Source: Candidatus Thiodiazotropha sp. (ex Codakia rugifera) (GTDB lineage Bacteria; Pseudomonadota; Gammaproteobacteria; Chromatiales; Chromatiaceae). Taken from it: DNA of 64,000 bases. Numbering within the stretch: the stretch's first letter is position 1; the number at the start of each line of letters is the position of its first letter. The translations under genes were made by a program, and so were the position numbers. The DNA is taken from the NCBI GenBank assembly GCA_025656675.1, contig JAHXHN010000001.1, forward strand, positions 959,501 to 1,023,500, given 5' to 3'. The notes below the pieces were generated by a model. The model searched no databases. It saw only the letters and a program-made list of their open reading frames with translations, and was not told the origin of the DNA. Of this stretch, positions 47,340-57,284 are shown piece after piece.

Positions 47340-47999
47340 TTATGGATCGAAGCGGTATCCCAGCGCATCAATATCCCTGTGAAAATAGTCACCCACCAGT
47401 GATGCCAGTTCATCCGAGTAGTAGCTGCGATAATCTTTCTTCCGATCGGTTGCCTTGCGTTTGTGAGGTAGAGAGAGATCCTTCATATTGATCCGATGGG
47501 CTATCTCCCTGAAATCCTCAGCCAGGTTTTCATAGTGACCAATGAAGTCGACCACGATATTGCCATGCAGATCAATCAGGTAGTCAAGTTGTGACTGAAT
47601 AGAGGTGTCGACGTGGTATTGGTACGGCCTTTCCGGGTCAAGTTTCCAGCGAATGAAATGGTCGAAGTCACTCACATGGGCTATCAGGTGCGGACGCTCT
47701 CGACGAATATGGTGGTAGGAGCTGACCTGTAGGTCCCAGGGGTTTCGTACAATGGCAAACTTAAAAAGGTCATTGAAAAATGATTCGGGTAGTAGCTCCT
47801 TGGCGGCGACAATACGTGAATGTCTGGGGAATTTACTACCCGTCCGATGGCCGCTGAGATGGCTGAAGCGAGAGCATATCGCCATGGGGTAATACCAGGG
47901 ATCGCGCCAACGTAAGGGTTGCAGGGCGGCACGCACGCTGGTGCCGCCAGTCTTGGCGATATGTACAAACAAAAAATTGTATTTAATCGAAAGCAGCAT
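47340..47999 (-). CDS. Sulfotransferase family protein
   Basis: A 219-residue PAPS-dependent sulfotransferase. The 5'-phosphosulfate loop is FVHIAKTGGTSVRAAL and the 3'-phosphate motif is FAIVRNPWDLQVSSYHH, as in the Sulfotransfer_2 type that modifies carbohydrates. ATG 47999 (MLLSIKYNFLF) overlaps the end of the upstream GT4 gene by 17 bases; a longer frame to 48236 would run through that gene and is rejected. Lying among glycosyltransferase genes, it may sulfate a sugar of the surface glycan. Confidence 0.87.
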   Translation of the reverse strand: MLLSIKYNFLFVHIAKTGGTSVRAALQPLRWRDPWYYPMAICSRFSHLSGHRTGSKFPRHSRIVAAKELLPESFFNDLFKFAIVRNPWDLQVSSYHHIRRERPHLIAHVSDFDHFIRWKLDPERPYQYHVDTSIQSQLDYLIDLHGNIVVDFIGHYENLAEDFREIAHRINMKDLSLPHKRKATDRKKDYRSYYSDELASLVGDYFHRDIDALGYRFDP

Positions 48000-49131
48000 C
48001 GGTGTGACTCGGTGATAATCCCATGATTTCGAGGTAATGAGTGGCGCTTCTCTGTGCAGTATATTCTTGTACGGCTTCACGTAGAACGGTTTTATCCGGT
48101 CCCTTGTCGAGCACCGACTCCATGGCCTCTGCGAGTGCCCGCCAGTCTCCCACTGGCACCAGTGGACTGACGCTGCCATGGTCCAGTATTTCACTTGGGC
48201 CACTGGGGCAGTTTGTCGATACGACCGGTGTACCAAGGGCCATAGCCTCTGTTAGGACATTGGGAGAGCCCTCCCAGCGTGAGGAGAGTACAAACAGATC
48301 GGCCAGTCGCATGTAGATATAGGGATTAGGGGTAAAGCCTGGCAGTGCCAGATCCGCTGTAATACCCAGTTGTCGACTCAATTCGAGGAGATCATCACGC
48401 TGTCGGCCCTCACCAAGAATGATCAACCGGCATTGACGGGTTGAGCGGAGTTGTGCAAATGCTCGTAACAGGCAGTCGAAGTCCTTCTGTAGGGTGAGAC
48501 GTCCCACACCCAGGATGACCGGGAAGTCCGGATTGCCTAGCCAGGGATGTGGTGGGGGAACAGTTGCTGATGCCATGAGGTGGGGGGTGATGACCGGATT
48601 GCGTACGACCGTCACGCGTTCAGGATCGATGCCAGAGACTGCAAGGGTGTCTTGCCTGACACCCTCGGAGACGGCAATGATTCTGTCGATTCGGGGATAG
48701 AGCAGACGAATAGGCAGTTGACGCAATCGCATTCGCCAGGGTGATTTGTGGGCAAGGGCCGCAGTGAGATTGGTGCCCAGTCGCAGTATCAGACGAGTCT
48801 GTGTCGCGCCAGCCAAAGCCCGAGCGATGACAGCCATACGGCCAGCCCTGTCTTTCGCAACCAAGAGGCATGGTGGGCGGGTCCGTTTCAGGTACCGGGT
48901 GAGTGGCAACAGACTGGTTGCCGTATGGCGAGTGCCCAGTTCAATGAGATTGACAGCCGGGTGAATCTCCTGGAGATGTTTGCTCCGGGTCTTGATGAGC
49001 AGTAAATCAATTTGCAGGCCACGCTCAGCAATGGCATTGACCAAATTGAGCACCATCCGCTCAACACCTCCCTCTCCGGAGAATGAGACCAGCATCGACA
49101 GGTCTGGTTGGCTGTCTGTTGGGTTACTCAT
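47983..49131 (-). CDS. GT4 glycosyltransferase (paralog 3)
   Basis: A 382-residue GT4 enzyme, close to paralogs 1 and 2: VSFSGEGGVERMVLNLVNAI, VGRLTLQKDFDCLLRAFAQL, RLIILGEGRQRDDL and FVLSSRWEGSPNVLTEAMAL. The last motif is almost identical to paralog 1, pointing to the same donor type. It lies on the opposite strand to the other two and overlaps the sulfotransferase gene, forming a minus-strand unit with the O-antigen ligase and a further GT4. Confidence 0.9.
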   Translation of the reverse strand: MSNPTDSQPDLSMLVSFSGEGGVERMVLNLVNAIAERGLQIDLLLIKTRSKHLQEIHPAVNLIELGTRHTATSLLPLTRYLKRTRPPCLLVAKDRAGRMAVIARALAGATQTRLILRLGTNLTAALAHKSPWRMRLRQLPIRLLYPRIDRIIAVSEGVRQDTLAVSGIDPERVTVVRNPVITPHLMASATVPPPHPWLGNPDFPVILGVGRLTLQKDFDCLLRAFAQLRSTRQCRLIILGEGRQRDDLLELSRQLGITADLALPGFTPNPYIYMRLADLFVLSSRWEGSPNVLTEAMALGTPVVSTNCPSGPSEILDHGSVSPLVPVGDWRALAEAMESVLDKGPDKTVLREAVQEYTAQRSATHYLEIMGLSPSHTDAAFD

Positions 49132-49174
49132 ACTTTGTCCGCATCGTTGTTAACAAGCCTGAAGACACAGTGAT

Positions 49175-50539
49175 TCACGGTCGATCACTGCGTGACCTGG
49201 GAGGTGACGAATTATAGGTCATTAATGCGAATGCATAGGTTACACCAGCGATGATCAGCCAATAGAAACGCCAGTTCCAGTGAAGATGTCTGAAGTCAGT
49301 AAAGCTGTAGACGGCAATCAGGACGAAATTACTCAGTAAAAATGCCAGATAATAGATCGAGATCCGCTTCAGCCGGAATCCTTCCATGAGTTTTGAAAAC
49401 ATCAGTCCGCAGATCAGGGCAATGAGGAAGATTCCGACCAATCCCAGTTGGAAAGCAGCTTCCAGGTAAGCGTTGTGCAGGTGGTCAAAGCTTGAGCCGG
49501 GAGCATTTTGTAATGAGCGATCATTTTCCGCTTCCACCAAGGTATGGGTTGTGCCCGGTCCCCAGCCTACGAAGGGCCTCTCCAGCCATTTATTCAGGCC
49601 GAACCGCCAGAGGTGGAGGCGGTATGTCGATGAACCCAGTGGAGCTTCCTCAAGACCTTCAGTAACAACAGCGTTCCACTCATGGCGCTCGCTGAGAACA
49701 CGCTGAGAGATGGTGCTCCAGTTCATGGCCAGAATTAAAGCGATCATTACCAGGATACCGATCAGGGGCAAGCGAAAATTGATTGCACTATGATGACGGG
49801 TCTTCCTGGCAAATCTCAGGGTCAGGAATATCATCGGTATGGCAAACAGGATCGCCAACCAAACCCCTCGAGACTGACTGATAACGAGACCCTGGGTGAA
49901 GAACAGCATGGCCAGGATGGTCAATCCCAAGCGGATCATCAGGGTGGCACGATTCTGTTCAAGTTGGGGATTGAGCCAGAACATCGTCAATGTTATCAAT
50001 CCCAAAATAGCAGCGGCACAATCAAAGCCCAAGATAATCGGTTTGCCAAAGTGCAGTCCTGAACGAACCCCTTGAAGGATTTGCGACAGCATCTCACCAT
50101 CCAATGCACTGATGATGCCCAGGCCAAATCCACCGAACATAAGCGTCAGGGCGGTTGGTATGCGATGTGGGGCCTGGCTGAGCCACCAAGCCGGAATGAA
50201 AAAAAGAAAGAGCTGCACCCAATCCCTGGCCTGATTGATTTGAGTTTTCTGTTCAGCGGCAATTTCTGCCGTTGACCAGACAGCCCGTAGCGCGATATAG
50301 CCAATAATCAGGAGGCAGGCCCACCATAACGGTTGCCGCAACAGTCTGCGCCAAGCCTCAGCTGACATGATCAATGCGATGATCATTAAACCCAGGCCCA
50401 GGTTAGCGCCCGCTATACTCAGCAGAGAGAAGAACGAGAATAGATAGAGGCCGACGATACCGATCCAATCACTGACCTGCTCAATCTTCGTTGAGGGGGG
50501 GCGGGTTGGGACAAAGCTGGCCCTTAATTTTTCCAACAT
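49175..50539 (-). CDS. O-antigen ligase / Wzy-type membrane protein
   Basis: A 454-residue protein with about ten to twelve membrane helices and one large loop (about residues 280-360) holding WGPGTTHTLVE and SSFDHLHNAYLEAAFQLG, the Wzy_C motif with the histidine pair of O-antigen ligases and polymerases. WaaL joins O-antigen to lipid A-core; Wzy polymerises it. The sequence alone does not separate them, but the setting in a core cluster favours WaaL or a related ligase. No wzx or wzz gene is here. Confidence 0.87.
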   Translation of the reverse strand: MLEKLRASFVPTRPPSTKIEQVSDWIGIVGLYLFSFFSLLSIAGANLGLGLMIIALIMSAEAWRRLLRQPLWWACLLIIGYIALRAVWSTAEIAAEQKTQINQARDWVQLFLFFIPAWWLSQAPHRIPTALTLMFGGFGLGIISALDGEMLSQILQGVRSGLHFGKPIILGFDCAAAILGLITLTMFWLNPQLEQNRATLMIRLGLTILAMLFFTQGLVISQSRGVWLAILFAIPMIFLTLRFARKTRHHSAINFRLPLIGILVMIALILAMNWSTISQRVLSERHEWNAVVTEGLEEAPLGSSTYRLHLWRFGLNKWLERPFVGWGPGTTHTLVEAENDRSLQNAPGSSFDHLHNAYLEAAFQLGLVGIFLIALICGLMFSKLMEGFRLKRISIYYLAFLLSNFVLIAVYSFTDFRHLHWNWRFYWLIIAGVTYAFALMTYNSSPPRSRSDRP

Positions 50540-50561
50540 ATCTTGTGGTATTCCCCGTTGA

Positions 50562-51653
50562 TTATTGGCGACTCAGACCGATCGCACGGGCAATACCGGC
50601 TGCTCTATTGGGCCAGCTGAATGCAGTGACATCCTGCTTTGCCTGAAGCGCCAGATTATGTGCGAGTTGGTGATCATGGATCAGCTGTTTTACCGCTTCT
50701 TCCCATGATACCGGGTCTTTGGGGTCCGCCAACAGTGCATTATGACCATGCTGCAAAATCTCTCTGAGCGGAGGAATGTCGCTGGCGATAATCGGTCTGC
50801 CAGCCGCCATGGCCTCGAAAAGTTTCATTGGACTGATGCTGTCTGCGTGGGTCAGGTCCGATTGATAGGGTAAAACGACCAGTTCACTCTCTGCATAGAG
50901 ATTTGCAACGTCTCGATGGGGAACAGCCGGCCTGTGTTGCAGGTAGGGAACGTCTGGAACCTGATCATCGCTGTCACCGACCAGAAGCACCTCTCCCAGT
51001 GTGGATGCTGCCAGATGCGTCAGTATTTGCAGACCTCGATCCTTGCTGACCCTGCCCAGGTAGACGATCCGGGGTTGGGAGAGTCTTTTCGTATCGAGGG
51101 GAGGGATATTGTTGAAAGCGCCCAAGTCAACACCGGATGGGCTGATATGAATACGTTGCTCATCGGCGCCCGCTTCAATCAGGGCTGCTGCTGCACTGTG
51201 ACTGATTGGGACAAGGTATCCGATGACGCCCTGCCGATGGTAGTCGATGATCTCTGTCAATAGGCCTGATTGACGCATGGGTTGTAGCGTATGTACCTCA
51301 AAATGATGGGATATTCCCTGTGAGGCCAGACCCTGGCTCAGTTCAGGTGAACGCACATAGACTGCCTTGGCATGACAGAGCGCTTTTTTATTGAAGCGTG
51401 CAAAGAGAGAGGTTGGCCAGCGACGGTGGAGCAGTTGAGAGGCCCTGATGTCAGGGCGGATAGGGATGCCCATCTCATCCAGGCGCCGGTCCGGCGATAT
51501 GTGACCGTGCCAGGGTGGCAGATAGAGACGGGTCTTGACCCCGATCTCAGTCAGGGCGGCTACCGTATGCAGGGTCTGGATCAGGTTGGCGCGATTTCGG
51601 TGCAGCCTGCTGCGGCCAAGGTAGATCAGCTCGGGGTTGTCAGTTTTCGGCAT
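50562..51653 (-). CDS. GT4 glycosyltransferase
   Basis: A GT-B enzyme of about 363 residues from ATG 51653 (MPKTDNPELIYLGRSRLHRN). The nucleotide-sugar domain shows IVYLGRVSKDRGLQILTHLA, ELVVLPYQSDL and SPMKLFEAMAAGRPIIASD. In-frame ATGs up to 51695 would add a hydrophobic stretch; none has a strong ribosome-binding site, so the start is uncertain. It differs from the three-paralog group. It is 22 bases upstream of the ligase gene, in one minus-strand operon. Confidence 0.85.
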   Translation of the reverse strand: MPKTDNPELIYLGRSRLHRNRANLIQTLHTVAALTEIGVKTRLYLPPWHGHISPDRRLDEMGIPIRPDIRASQLLHRRWPTSLFARFNKKALCHAKAVYVRSPELSQGLASQGISHHFEVHTLQPMRQSGLLTEIIDYHRQGVIGYLVPISHSAAAALIEAGADEQRIHISPSGVDLGAFNNIPPLDTKRLSQPRIVYLGRVSKDRGLQILTHLAASTLGEVLLVGDSDDQVPDVPYLQHRPAVPHRDVANLYAESELVVLPYQSDLTHADSISPMKLFEAMAAGRPIIASDIPPLREILQHGHNALLADPKDPVSWEEAVKQLIHDHQLAHNLALQAKQDVTAFSWPNRAAGIARAIGLSRQ

Positions 51654-51786
51654 GGGATAAAACATGAAGATAACGGCTAACACTAACATAATCACTTGTC
51701 AGCTTGTACTATTAGCCGATTGACTGAACCCCTTCCTTCCAATGACGAGTAGGCAGTTTTTAATTTGATGATCGACCGCCCTTCCC

Positions 51787-52866
51787 ATGACTGCTGTGAA
51801 ACTGCCTGATTTAGATAATCCCTCGATCTTGATCGTTCGCTTGAGTGCGATTGGCGATATTGTTTTTTCAACGCCGCTGATTCATGCCTTGCGATTGCGC
51901 TATCCGACAGCGCGCATCAGCTGGCTGGTACAGCCTGAATCCAAGTCCTTGCTGGAACACCATCCGGAGTTAGACGATGTGATTGTCTGGCCGAGAGGGG
52001 ATTGGGAGCGGTTGTGGAAACAGCGTCAGTGGTCAGGGCTTTGGCGTGGCATTCGTCAATTCAGATTGCAGCTGTGTCGCCACAATTTTGATATTGCGTT
52101 AGATATACAGAGCCTGATGAAAAGCGGTTTTCTGACATGGCTTTCTGGGGCAAAGCACCGTATCGGCCTGGGATCAAGGGAGGGGAGTCAGCGGTTGATG
52201 ACCCAGGTGATCAGGAAGGGTGGAGAGCCGAGACGTATCAGTTCGGAATATCGCTATTTTGCACAACAGCTCGGGTTGCCAGTGGACGTATTTGAGATGC
52301 ATGTCGGACTGACAGATGAGGACAGTTCCCAAGCGGATAGCATGATCCAGACAAAGGGTTTGGAGAAGGGGTTTGTTGTCATCTGCCCCTTCACCACCCG
52401 GCCACAAAAGCATTGGTTCACTCGCTCGTGGAATGAATTGATTACAGCCATTGAACAACAGTGGGGGCTGCCTGTGGTTATGTTGGGTGGACCGGGTGAC
52501 AGGCCTGCTTGCGAAGCGATTCAGGGGCTCCGGCCCGCGCACCTGATCGATCTGGTGGGGGAGACCTCGCTTCGGCAGGCGGCTGCAATCATTGCACGGG
52601 CCGCATTGGTAGTCGGCGTCGATACCGGTCTGACCCATATCGGGATTGCCATGAATCGCCCTACTCTTTGCCTCTTTGGTTCGACCCGCCCCTATCTGGA
52701 AACGAACCATGCCAATGCGCGAGTGATCTATCATCAATGGTCCTGTTCACCCTGTAAACGCAACCCCACCTGCCATGGCGCGTTCGACTGCATGGCTGCC
52801 ATAAAGGTGTCTGAAGTAATCAACGAGTCGGCCACACTGCCCGGTTTTGAGAAGGCGGTGATATGA
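51787..52866 (+). CDS. GT9 heptosyltransferase (LPS core)
   Basis: A 359-residue GT9 enzyme that transfers heptose from ADP-heptose to the LPS inner core. Features are ILIVRLSAIGDIVFSTPLIH, HWFTRSWNELI and VVGVDTGLTHIGIAMNRPT, plus a Cys cluster (CSPCKRNPTCHGAFDC) found in many heptosyltransferases. It is closer to WaaC than WaaF in pattern, but the exact acceptor cannot be fixed. It overlaps the next GT4 gene by four bases. Confidence 0.88.
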   Translation: MTAVKLPDLDNPSILIVRLSAIGDIVFSTPLIHALRLRYPTARISWLVQPESKSLLEHHPELDDVIVWPRGDWERLWKQRQWSGLWRGIRQFRLQLCRHNFDIALDIQSLMKSGFLTWLSGAKHRIGLGSREGSQRLMTQVIRKGGEPRRISSEYRYFAQQLGLPVDVFEMHVGLTDEDSSQADSMIQTKGLEKGFVVICPFTTRPQKHWFTRSWNELITAIEQQWGLPVVMLGGPGDRPACEAIQGLRPAHLIDLVGETSLRQAAAIIARAALVVGVDTGLTHIGIAMNRPTLCLFGSTRPYLETNHANARVIYHQWSCSPCKRNPTCHGAFDCMAAIKVSEVINESATLPGFEKAVI

Positions 52867-53942
52867 AGGTATTACATGTCGAGGCGGGTATGCATCTGTA
52901 TGGGGGCGCCAGGCAGGTGGTTTATCTGTTAGCCGGCTTGCAGCATCAAGGGGTTGAATCAATTCTGGTCTGCTCAAATGGCAGTGCTGTGGGGCAGGCA
53001 GCGAGAGAGGCAGGTATTGTCGTGCATGAGCTGCCAATGGGGGGCGATCTGGACCTGGCATTGATTTGGCGTCTGAAACGGATTATTCAACAGCAACAGC
53101 CCGATCTGGTTCATCTGCATAGTCGTCGTGGTGCCGATATCCTGGGCGGGCTTGCAGCATGGATGAGTGGAGTGAAAACAGTGCTGTCACGACGTGTCGA
53201 TAATCCGGAATCACCCTGGGTGGTGAAGTGGAAATACCGTCTCTATGACCGGGTTATCGCCATCTCCCAGGGTATTGCCAAGGTGTTGCAAGAAGAGGGT
53301 CTGCCGACACGGAAGCTGGTGTGTGTTCGCAGTGCAGTGGATGTGGAGGCGTTTCAGCAGGCGTGTGATATGCGCGGGTTCAGAAAGCAGTTTGAGTTGG
53401 CTGACGATGCACTGGTGATGGGTGTCGTCGCACAACTGATCCCCCGTAAGGGACATCGCTATCTGTTACAGGCAATGCAACAACTGGTCAGGGATTTCCC
53501 AATGCTGAGGTTGTTGATATTTGGCAAGGGCCCGCTGAAGGAGGAGCTGGAGGAACGGATAGTGGCAATGAATCTCCAACAGCATGTGATCATGGCCGGG
53601 TTTCGTAAAGATCTGCCGATCATACTGCCCTGTCTTGATCTGCTGGTCCATCCAGCCCTGATGGAGGGATTGGGTATCGCTTTGCTGCAGGGGGCCAGTG
53701 CAGGGCTGCCTATTGTTGCAGTGGATGCAGGGGGAATGCCAGAGGTGGTAGAGGATGGGGTGAATGGTTTTCTTGTACCAGGGGGGAGTGCCGAAGCGTT
53801 AGGCGATGCCTTGCATCGACTACTGGCTGACGAACCCCTGCGTCGTCAGATGGGTGAATCTGGTCGAGAAAGGATGCGTCGCAGCTTCTCTGTTGAGCAG
53901 ATGGTGGAAGGGAACCTGCGAGTCTACCGGGATCTATTGTGA
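52863..53942 (+). CDS. GT4 glycosyltransferase
   Basis: A 359-residue GT4 enzyme: MHLYGGARQVVYLLAGLQHQ, LVHLHSRRGADILGGLAAW, VVAQLIPRKGHRYLLQAMQQ, LLIFGKGPLKEELEE and LVHPALMEGLGIALLQGASA. The EGLGIALLQ form of the donor motif is common in LPS-core and capsule transferases. It starts inside the end of the heptosyltransferase gene, and precedes another GT4 gene by 26 bases, so the three are likely one operon. Confidence 0.9.
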   Translation: MKVLHVEAGMHLYGGARQVVYLLAGLQHQGVESILVCSNGSAVGQAAREAGIVVHELPMGGDLDLALIWRLKRIIQQQQPDLVHLHSRRGADILGGLAAWMSGVKTVLSRRVDNPESPWVVKWKYRLYDRVIAISQGIAKVLQEEGLPTRKLVCVRSAVDVEAFQQACDMRGFRKQFELADDALVMGVVAQLIPRKGHRYLLQAMQQLVRDFPMLRLLIFGKGPLKEELEERIVAMNLQQHVIMAGFRKDLPIILPCLDLLVHPALMEGLGIALLQGASAGLPIVAVDAGGMPEVVEDGVNGFLVPGGSAEALGDALHRLLADEPLRRQMGESGRERMRRSFSVEQMVEGNLRVYRDLL

Positions 53943-53968
53943 AATATGACTTTGAATAGAATGAACAG

Positions 53969-55042
53969 ATGAGCAATATCCACTCACTGCAACTGATTGG
54001 CAGTAAATCCTTTGGTGGGGCCGAGCGTTGGTTTCAGCGCTTCTCTCTGGCACTTGCAGAGATGGGCCATCCAACGGAGATCGGGGTACGTCGAGACCAT
54101 GAACTGGATGGGGATTACTGGTCAGCGCTGAATTACCATGCGCTAGCGATGCGTACGGTTTGGGACCCGCTGTCTCGCCTGGAAGTGGGTCGATTGGTGA
54201 AACGGCTGCAACCCGATATTGTACAGACCTATATGGGTCGTGCGACGCGACTTACCCACTTGACCCATACGGATGGGGCCGTCCATGTGGCAAGATTGGG
54301 TGGTTATTACAAGTTGGATGGATATCGCCACGCTAATGCTTGGATTGGAAATACAAAAGGCATTTGTGACTATCTGTTGCAGGCCGGATTTCCTAAAGAG
54401 CGGGTTTTTCACCTCTATAACTTTGCCGAGTTGCCTGAACCTGGCCCTGCACCGGCTGATCTGAAGGCGCAACTTGGTATTCCTGACGATGCCTGGGTGC
54501 TGATGACGCCGGGACGTTTCGTACCATTTAAAGGCCACCGTTTTTTGCTGGATGCGCTGGCAAGATTACCGGCTTCCGTAGCAGGTCGGCCTGTGTGGCA
54601 AGTGATATTAGGTGATGGTCCCTTGAAGGATGCATTGCATGCGCAAGCAGAAGGGATAGGTGTAAATGCTCGTATTGTTTGGACGGGCTGGCAACTTGAT
54701 CCGGATAGTTACTATCGTCTCGCTGACCTGGTCGTATTTCCCTCTACCTATGCCGAACCTTTTGGCAATGTCATCATAGAAGCCTGGGGATATGAAAAGC
54801 CATTGGTAACTTCTGCCTCAATGGGGGCCAGTGAAGTGGTTAAAGATGGTGAAGATGGCCTACTTTTCGAGTGTGAAAATGCCCAGGCCTTGGCAATGGT
54901 CATCGAACGCAGCTTGAAAGAGGATGAAATGAGAGAAGCGATGGCGCTGTCTGGGTACAAGCGGGCATCACTGGAGTTTGGCAGGGAGCCGATCATGCAG
55001 GCTTACGTCGAGTTGTATCGCTATCTTCTGAATCACCGCTAG
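53969..55042 (+). CDS. GT4 glycosyltransferase
   Basis: A 357-residue GT4 enzyme: IGSKSFGGAERWFQRFSLAL, TPGRFVPFKGHRFLLDALAR, VILGDGPLKDALHAQAEG and VVFPSTYAEPFGNVIIEAWG with the conserved E-P-F-G-N-V-I-I-E pattern. It is the last gene of the heptosyltransferase operon; a core hexose or hexosamine transferase is likely, but the sugar is not known. Confidence 0.9.
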   Translation: MSNIHSLQLIGSKSFGGAERWFQRFSLALAEMGHPTEIGVRRDHELDGDYWSALNYHALAMRTVWDPLSRLEVGRLVKRLQPDIVQTYMGRATRLTHLTHTDGAVHVARLGGYYKLDGYRHANAWIGNTKGICDYLLQAGFPKERVFHLYNFAELPEPGPAPADLKAQLGIPDDAWVLMTPGRFVPFKGHRFLLDALARLPASVAGRPVWQVILGDGPLKDALHAQAEGIGVNARIVWTGWQLDPDSYYRLADLVVFPSTYAEPFGNVIIEAWGYEKPLVTSASMGASEVVKDGEDGLLFECENAQALAMVIERSLKEDEMREAMALSGYKRASLEFGREPIMQAYVELYRYLLNHR

Positions 55043-55386
55043 TTTTCATTCGCCTTATTCGCAGTGCAGACTATCCATTGTCTTTTTTCTGCGAACACAT
55101 TTTACTAATTTGCGTTAAATCACTGTTCGCCTGAGGGAAAACCCTTGGTGTGAATCGGGTGTTCATGTGGTTTGAAAGGGTATGTATCTCTTATTTCTAA
55201 TCAAGAAAGTAACTTTATTCTGATTGAGAGATGAGATAGGGGTGAATTATGGATAGCAAATGTGATGCTAGTGACACTATAACAAGGTAGTCATTTAAGT
55301 TTTTCTGCTGTCATCCGTTAAAAGCAGTGAACAGGAAGTCTATTTCATATAGGAAATTGGACGGATATCCGATAGTGGAGGGGATT
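55043..55386. other. 344-base intergenic region before the HBM chemoreceptor
   Basis: No real gene is seen. A 13-codon frame (ATG 55249) with a G-rich stretch before it is too short to support. The region should hold the chemoreceptor promoter; a sigma-28 match was not found. Confidence 0.45.
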
Positions 55387-57249
55387 ATGACTATAAAAAA
55401 TCAATTTTTCATACTTATAGGTTTTGTTATTGCAGCGATGCTAATGCAGCTTGCGCTTAATCGCAGTAATGCAGACTCTCTCATAAAGTTGAATCAGCAA
55501 AGCGTCATTCTTGCAAAAATCGAAACAGGCATGTTGATGCTGCGTCGTAATGAAAAGGATTTTATGGCGAGGAATGACTTGAAATATGTCAATAGCTTTG
55601 AAGAGAATTTTTCATCATTGCTTTTACAAGTCAGGGAATTGCGGGATCGTCTAGCATCAAAAGATTTCCCCGTCGAACGTATTGAAGAAGTCGAGGCAGT
55701 ATTGAATACATATGCTGAGAGATTTCGTGCTCTCGTCAGTGTGCAGAAGATGATCGGTCTCTCTCACAAGGACGGTCTATATGGTGGACTGCGTACAGCA
55801 GTGCACGGTGTTGAGAAACTTGTTAAGCAACAGAGTGAATATCAGCTTTTGAGTGACATGTTGATGCTGCGCAGGAATGAGAAGGACTTTATGTTGCGTA
55901 GTGATGAAAAATATGTGGGAAAGCACAGTAAAAATCTTGCTGAATTTGAGCATACCTTAAATGGGAGTGCCATCTCAAATGATGCAAAGGAGCAGATCAG
56001 GCAGGCACTGGGTCAATATCGTAATGATTTTCTATCGCTTGTTGATGGTTATAAGAAAAAAGGCTTGAGTTCCAGTCAAGGACTGCATGGTGAATTACGA
56101 CAGGTTGTGCATCAGACGGAAACATTACTCAAACAAATTGATGGGGAGATAACTGAGGAAATTTCTAATCAGGTGGCACTGGGAAATGTAAGAACATTGG
56201 GTGTTAGTCTATTGCTTATTATCACTCTGGCAGGTGTGTTGCTGTGGCTGTCAAGATCAATCAGAGGTCCTTTGGATAAGTTCCAGGCTATTTTTATTCA
56301 GGCATCAACTGATCGGGACTTAACCTTGCGTGCGGAAAATGACAGTGACAGTGAGATCGGAGCAATGGCAAAGGGATTTAATAAGATGATGGGAGAGTTT
56401 CAATCACTGTTGCAACGAGTAATCGACTCTGCACAGCAAGTAACCGCAGAATCTGACCGTGTAATCAAGATAGCGTCTACCACAGCTGCCGGTGTAGAAC
56501 AGCAACGGATTGAGAGCGACCAAGTGGCGACTGCACTGACACAAATGTCAGCAACGGTTGAAGAGGTGGCACGCAATACGGCTCAGGCAGCAGAGATATC
56601 GCGTAAAGCAGATGAGGAAACCGGACAGGGTGCAAGTGTGGTTGCGCAATCTGTTGAAGGTATACAAAGACTTGCACAGCAGGTTACAGAGACTTCATCA
56701 ACGATTGATGAACTCGCTGTGGAAAGTGACAATATAAATACCGTATTGAGCGTGATTACCAGTATTGCCGAACAGACCAATTTATTGGCATTGAATGCTG
56801 CTATTGAGGCGGCTCGGGCAGGTGAGCAGGGACGTGGTTTCGCTGTTGTTGCTGACGAGGTGCGTACATTGGCACAGCGCAGCCAGACCTCAGCTGGGGA
56901 GATTAAACAGATTATCGAGCGTCTTCAAAGCAAAGCACAAGCAGCAACAAAAGCAATGGAGGCGGGACAAGAGCAAAGTAGTGTCTCCGCCATGCAGGCT
57001 CAACAGGGAGAGTCCTCCTTGAAAAGCATATCAAGTTCAATTTCGGGTATCAGGGATATGAATGATCAAATTGCAACTGCAGCAGAAGAACAGTCACAGG
57101 TTGCAGAGAGTGTCAGTGAGAATGTCGTACGTATTGCCAGGGTGGCGGATGATACTGCAAAAGGCGCTGAAATCATGACGCAGTCAATCACTGAATTGAC
57201 GGGATTGGCTGAACAGTTACAAGCGAGTGTCAAGCAGTTTACTGTGTGA
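55387..57249 (+). CDS. Methyl-accepting chemoreceptor with HBM sensor domain
   Basis: A 620-residue chemoreceptor. Membrane helix one at about 7-27, periplasmic all-helical sensor to about 270, helix two ([14 protein letters not shown], about 275-290), HAMP, and signalling domain with [20 protein letters not shown]. The sensor holds two copies of a motif, [16 protein letters not shown] (about 49) and [16 protein letters not shown] (about 158), the hallmark of the helical bimodular (HBM) domain; characterised members such as Pseudomonas McpS bind organic acids. GGAGGGG before ATG 55387 decides the start over an upstream frame at 55327. Confidence 0.92.
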   Translation: MTIKNQFFILIGFVIAAMLMQLALNRSNADSLIKLNQQSVILAKIETGMLMLRRNEKDFMARNDLKYVNSFEENFSSLLLQVRELRDRLASKDFPVERIEEVEAVLNTYAERFRALVSVQKMIGLSHKDGLYGGLRTAVHGVEKLVKQQSEYQLLSDMLMLRRNEKDFMLRSDEKYVGKHSKNLAEFEHTLNGSAISNDAKEQIRQALGQYRNDFLSLVDGYKKKGLSSSQGLHGELRQVVHQTETLLKQIDGEITEEISNQVALGNVRTLGVSLLLIITLAGVLLWLSRSIRGPLDKFQAIFIQASTDRDLTLRAENDSDSEIGAMAKGFNKMMGEFQSLLQRVIDSAQQVTAESDRVIKIASTTAAGVEQQRIESDQVATALTQMSATVEEVARNTAQAAEISRKADEETGQGASVVAQSVEGIQRLAQQVTETSSTIDELAVESDNINTVLSVITSIAEQTNLLALNAAIEAARAGEQGRGFAVVADEVRTLAQRSQTSAGEIKQIIERLQSKAQAATKAMEAGQEQSSVSAMQAQQGESSLKSISSSISGIRDMNDQIATAAEEQSQVAESVSENVVRIARVADDTAKGAEIMTQSITELTGLAEQLQASVKQFTV

Positions 57250-57284
57250 TGAACCTGAGTTCTATAGATAATCCGGATCTTTGA

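Noticed and set aside
48000-48236. N-terminal extension of the sulfotransferase
   Set aside because: It would run through the end of the GT4 gene in another frame and adds residues unlike any sulfotransferase; ATG 47999 just before the PAPS loop is preferred.
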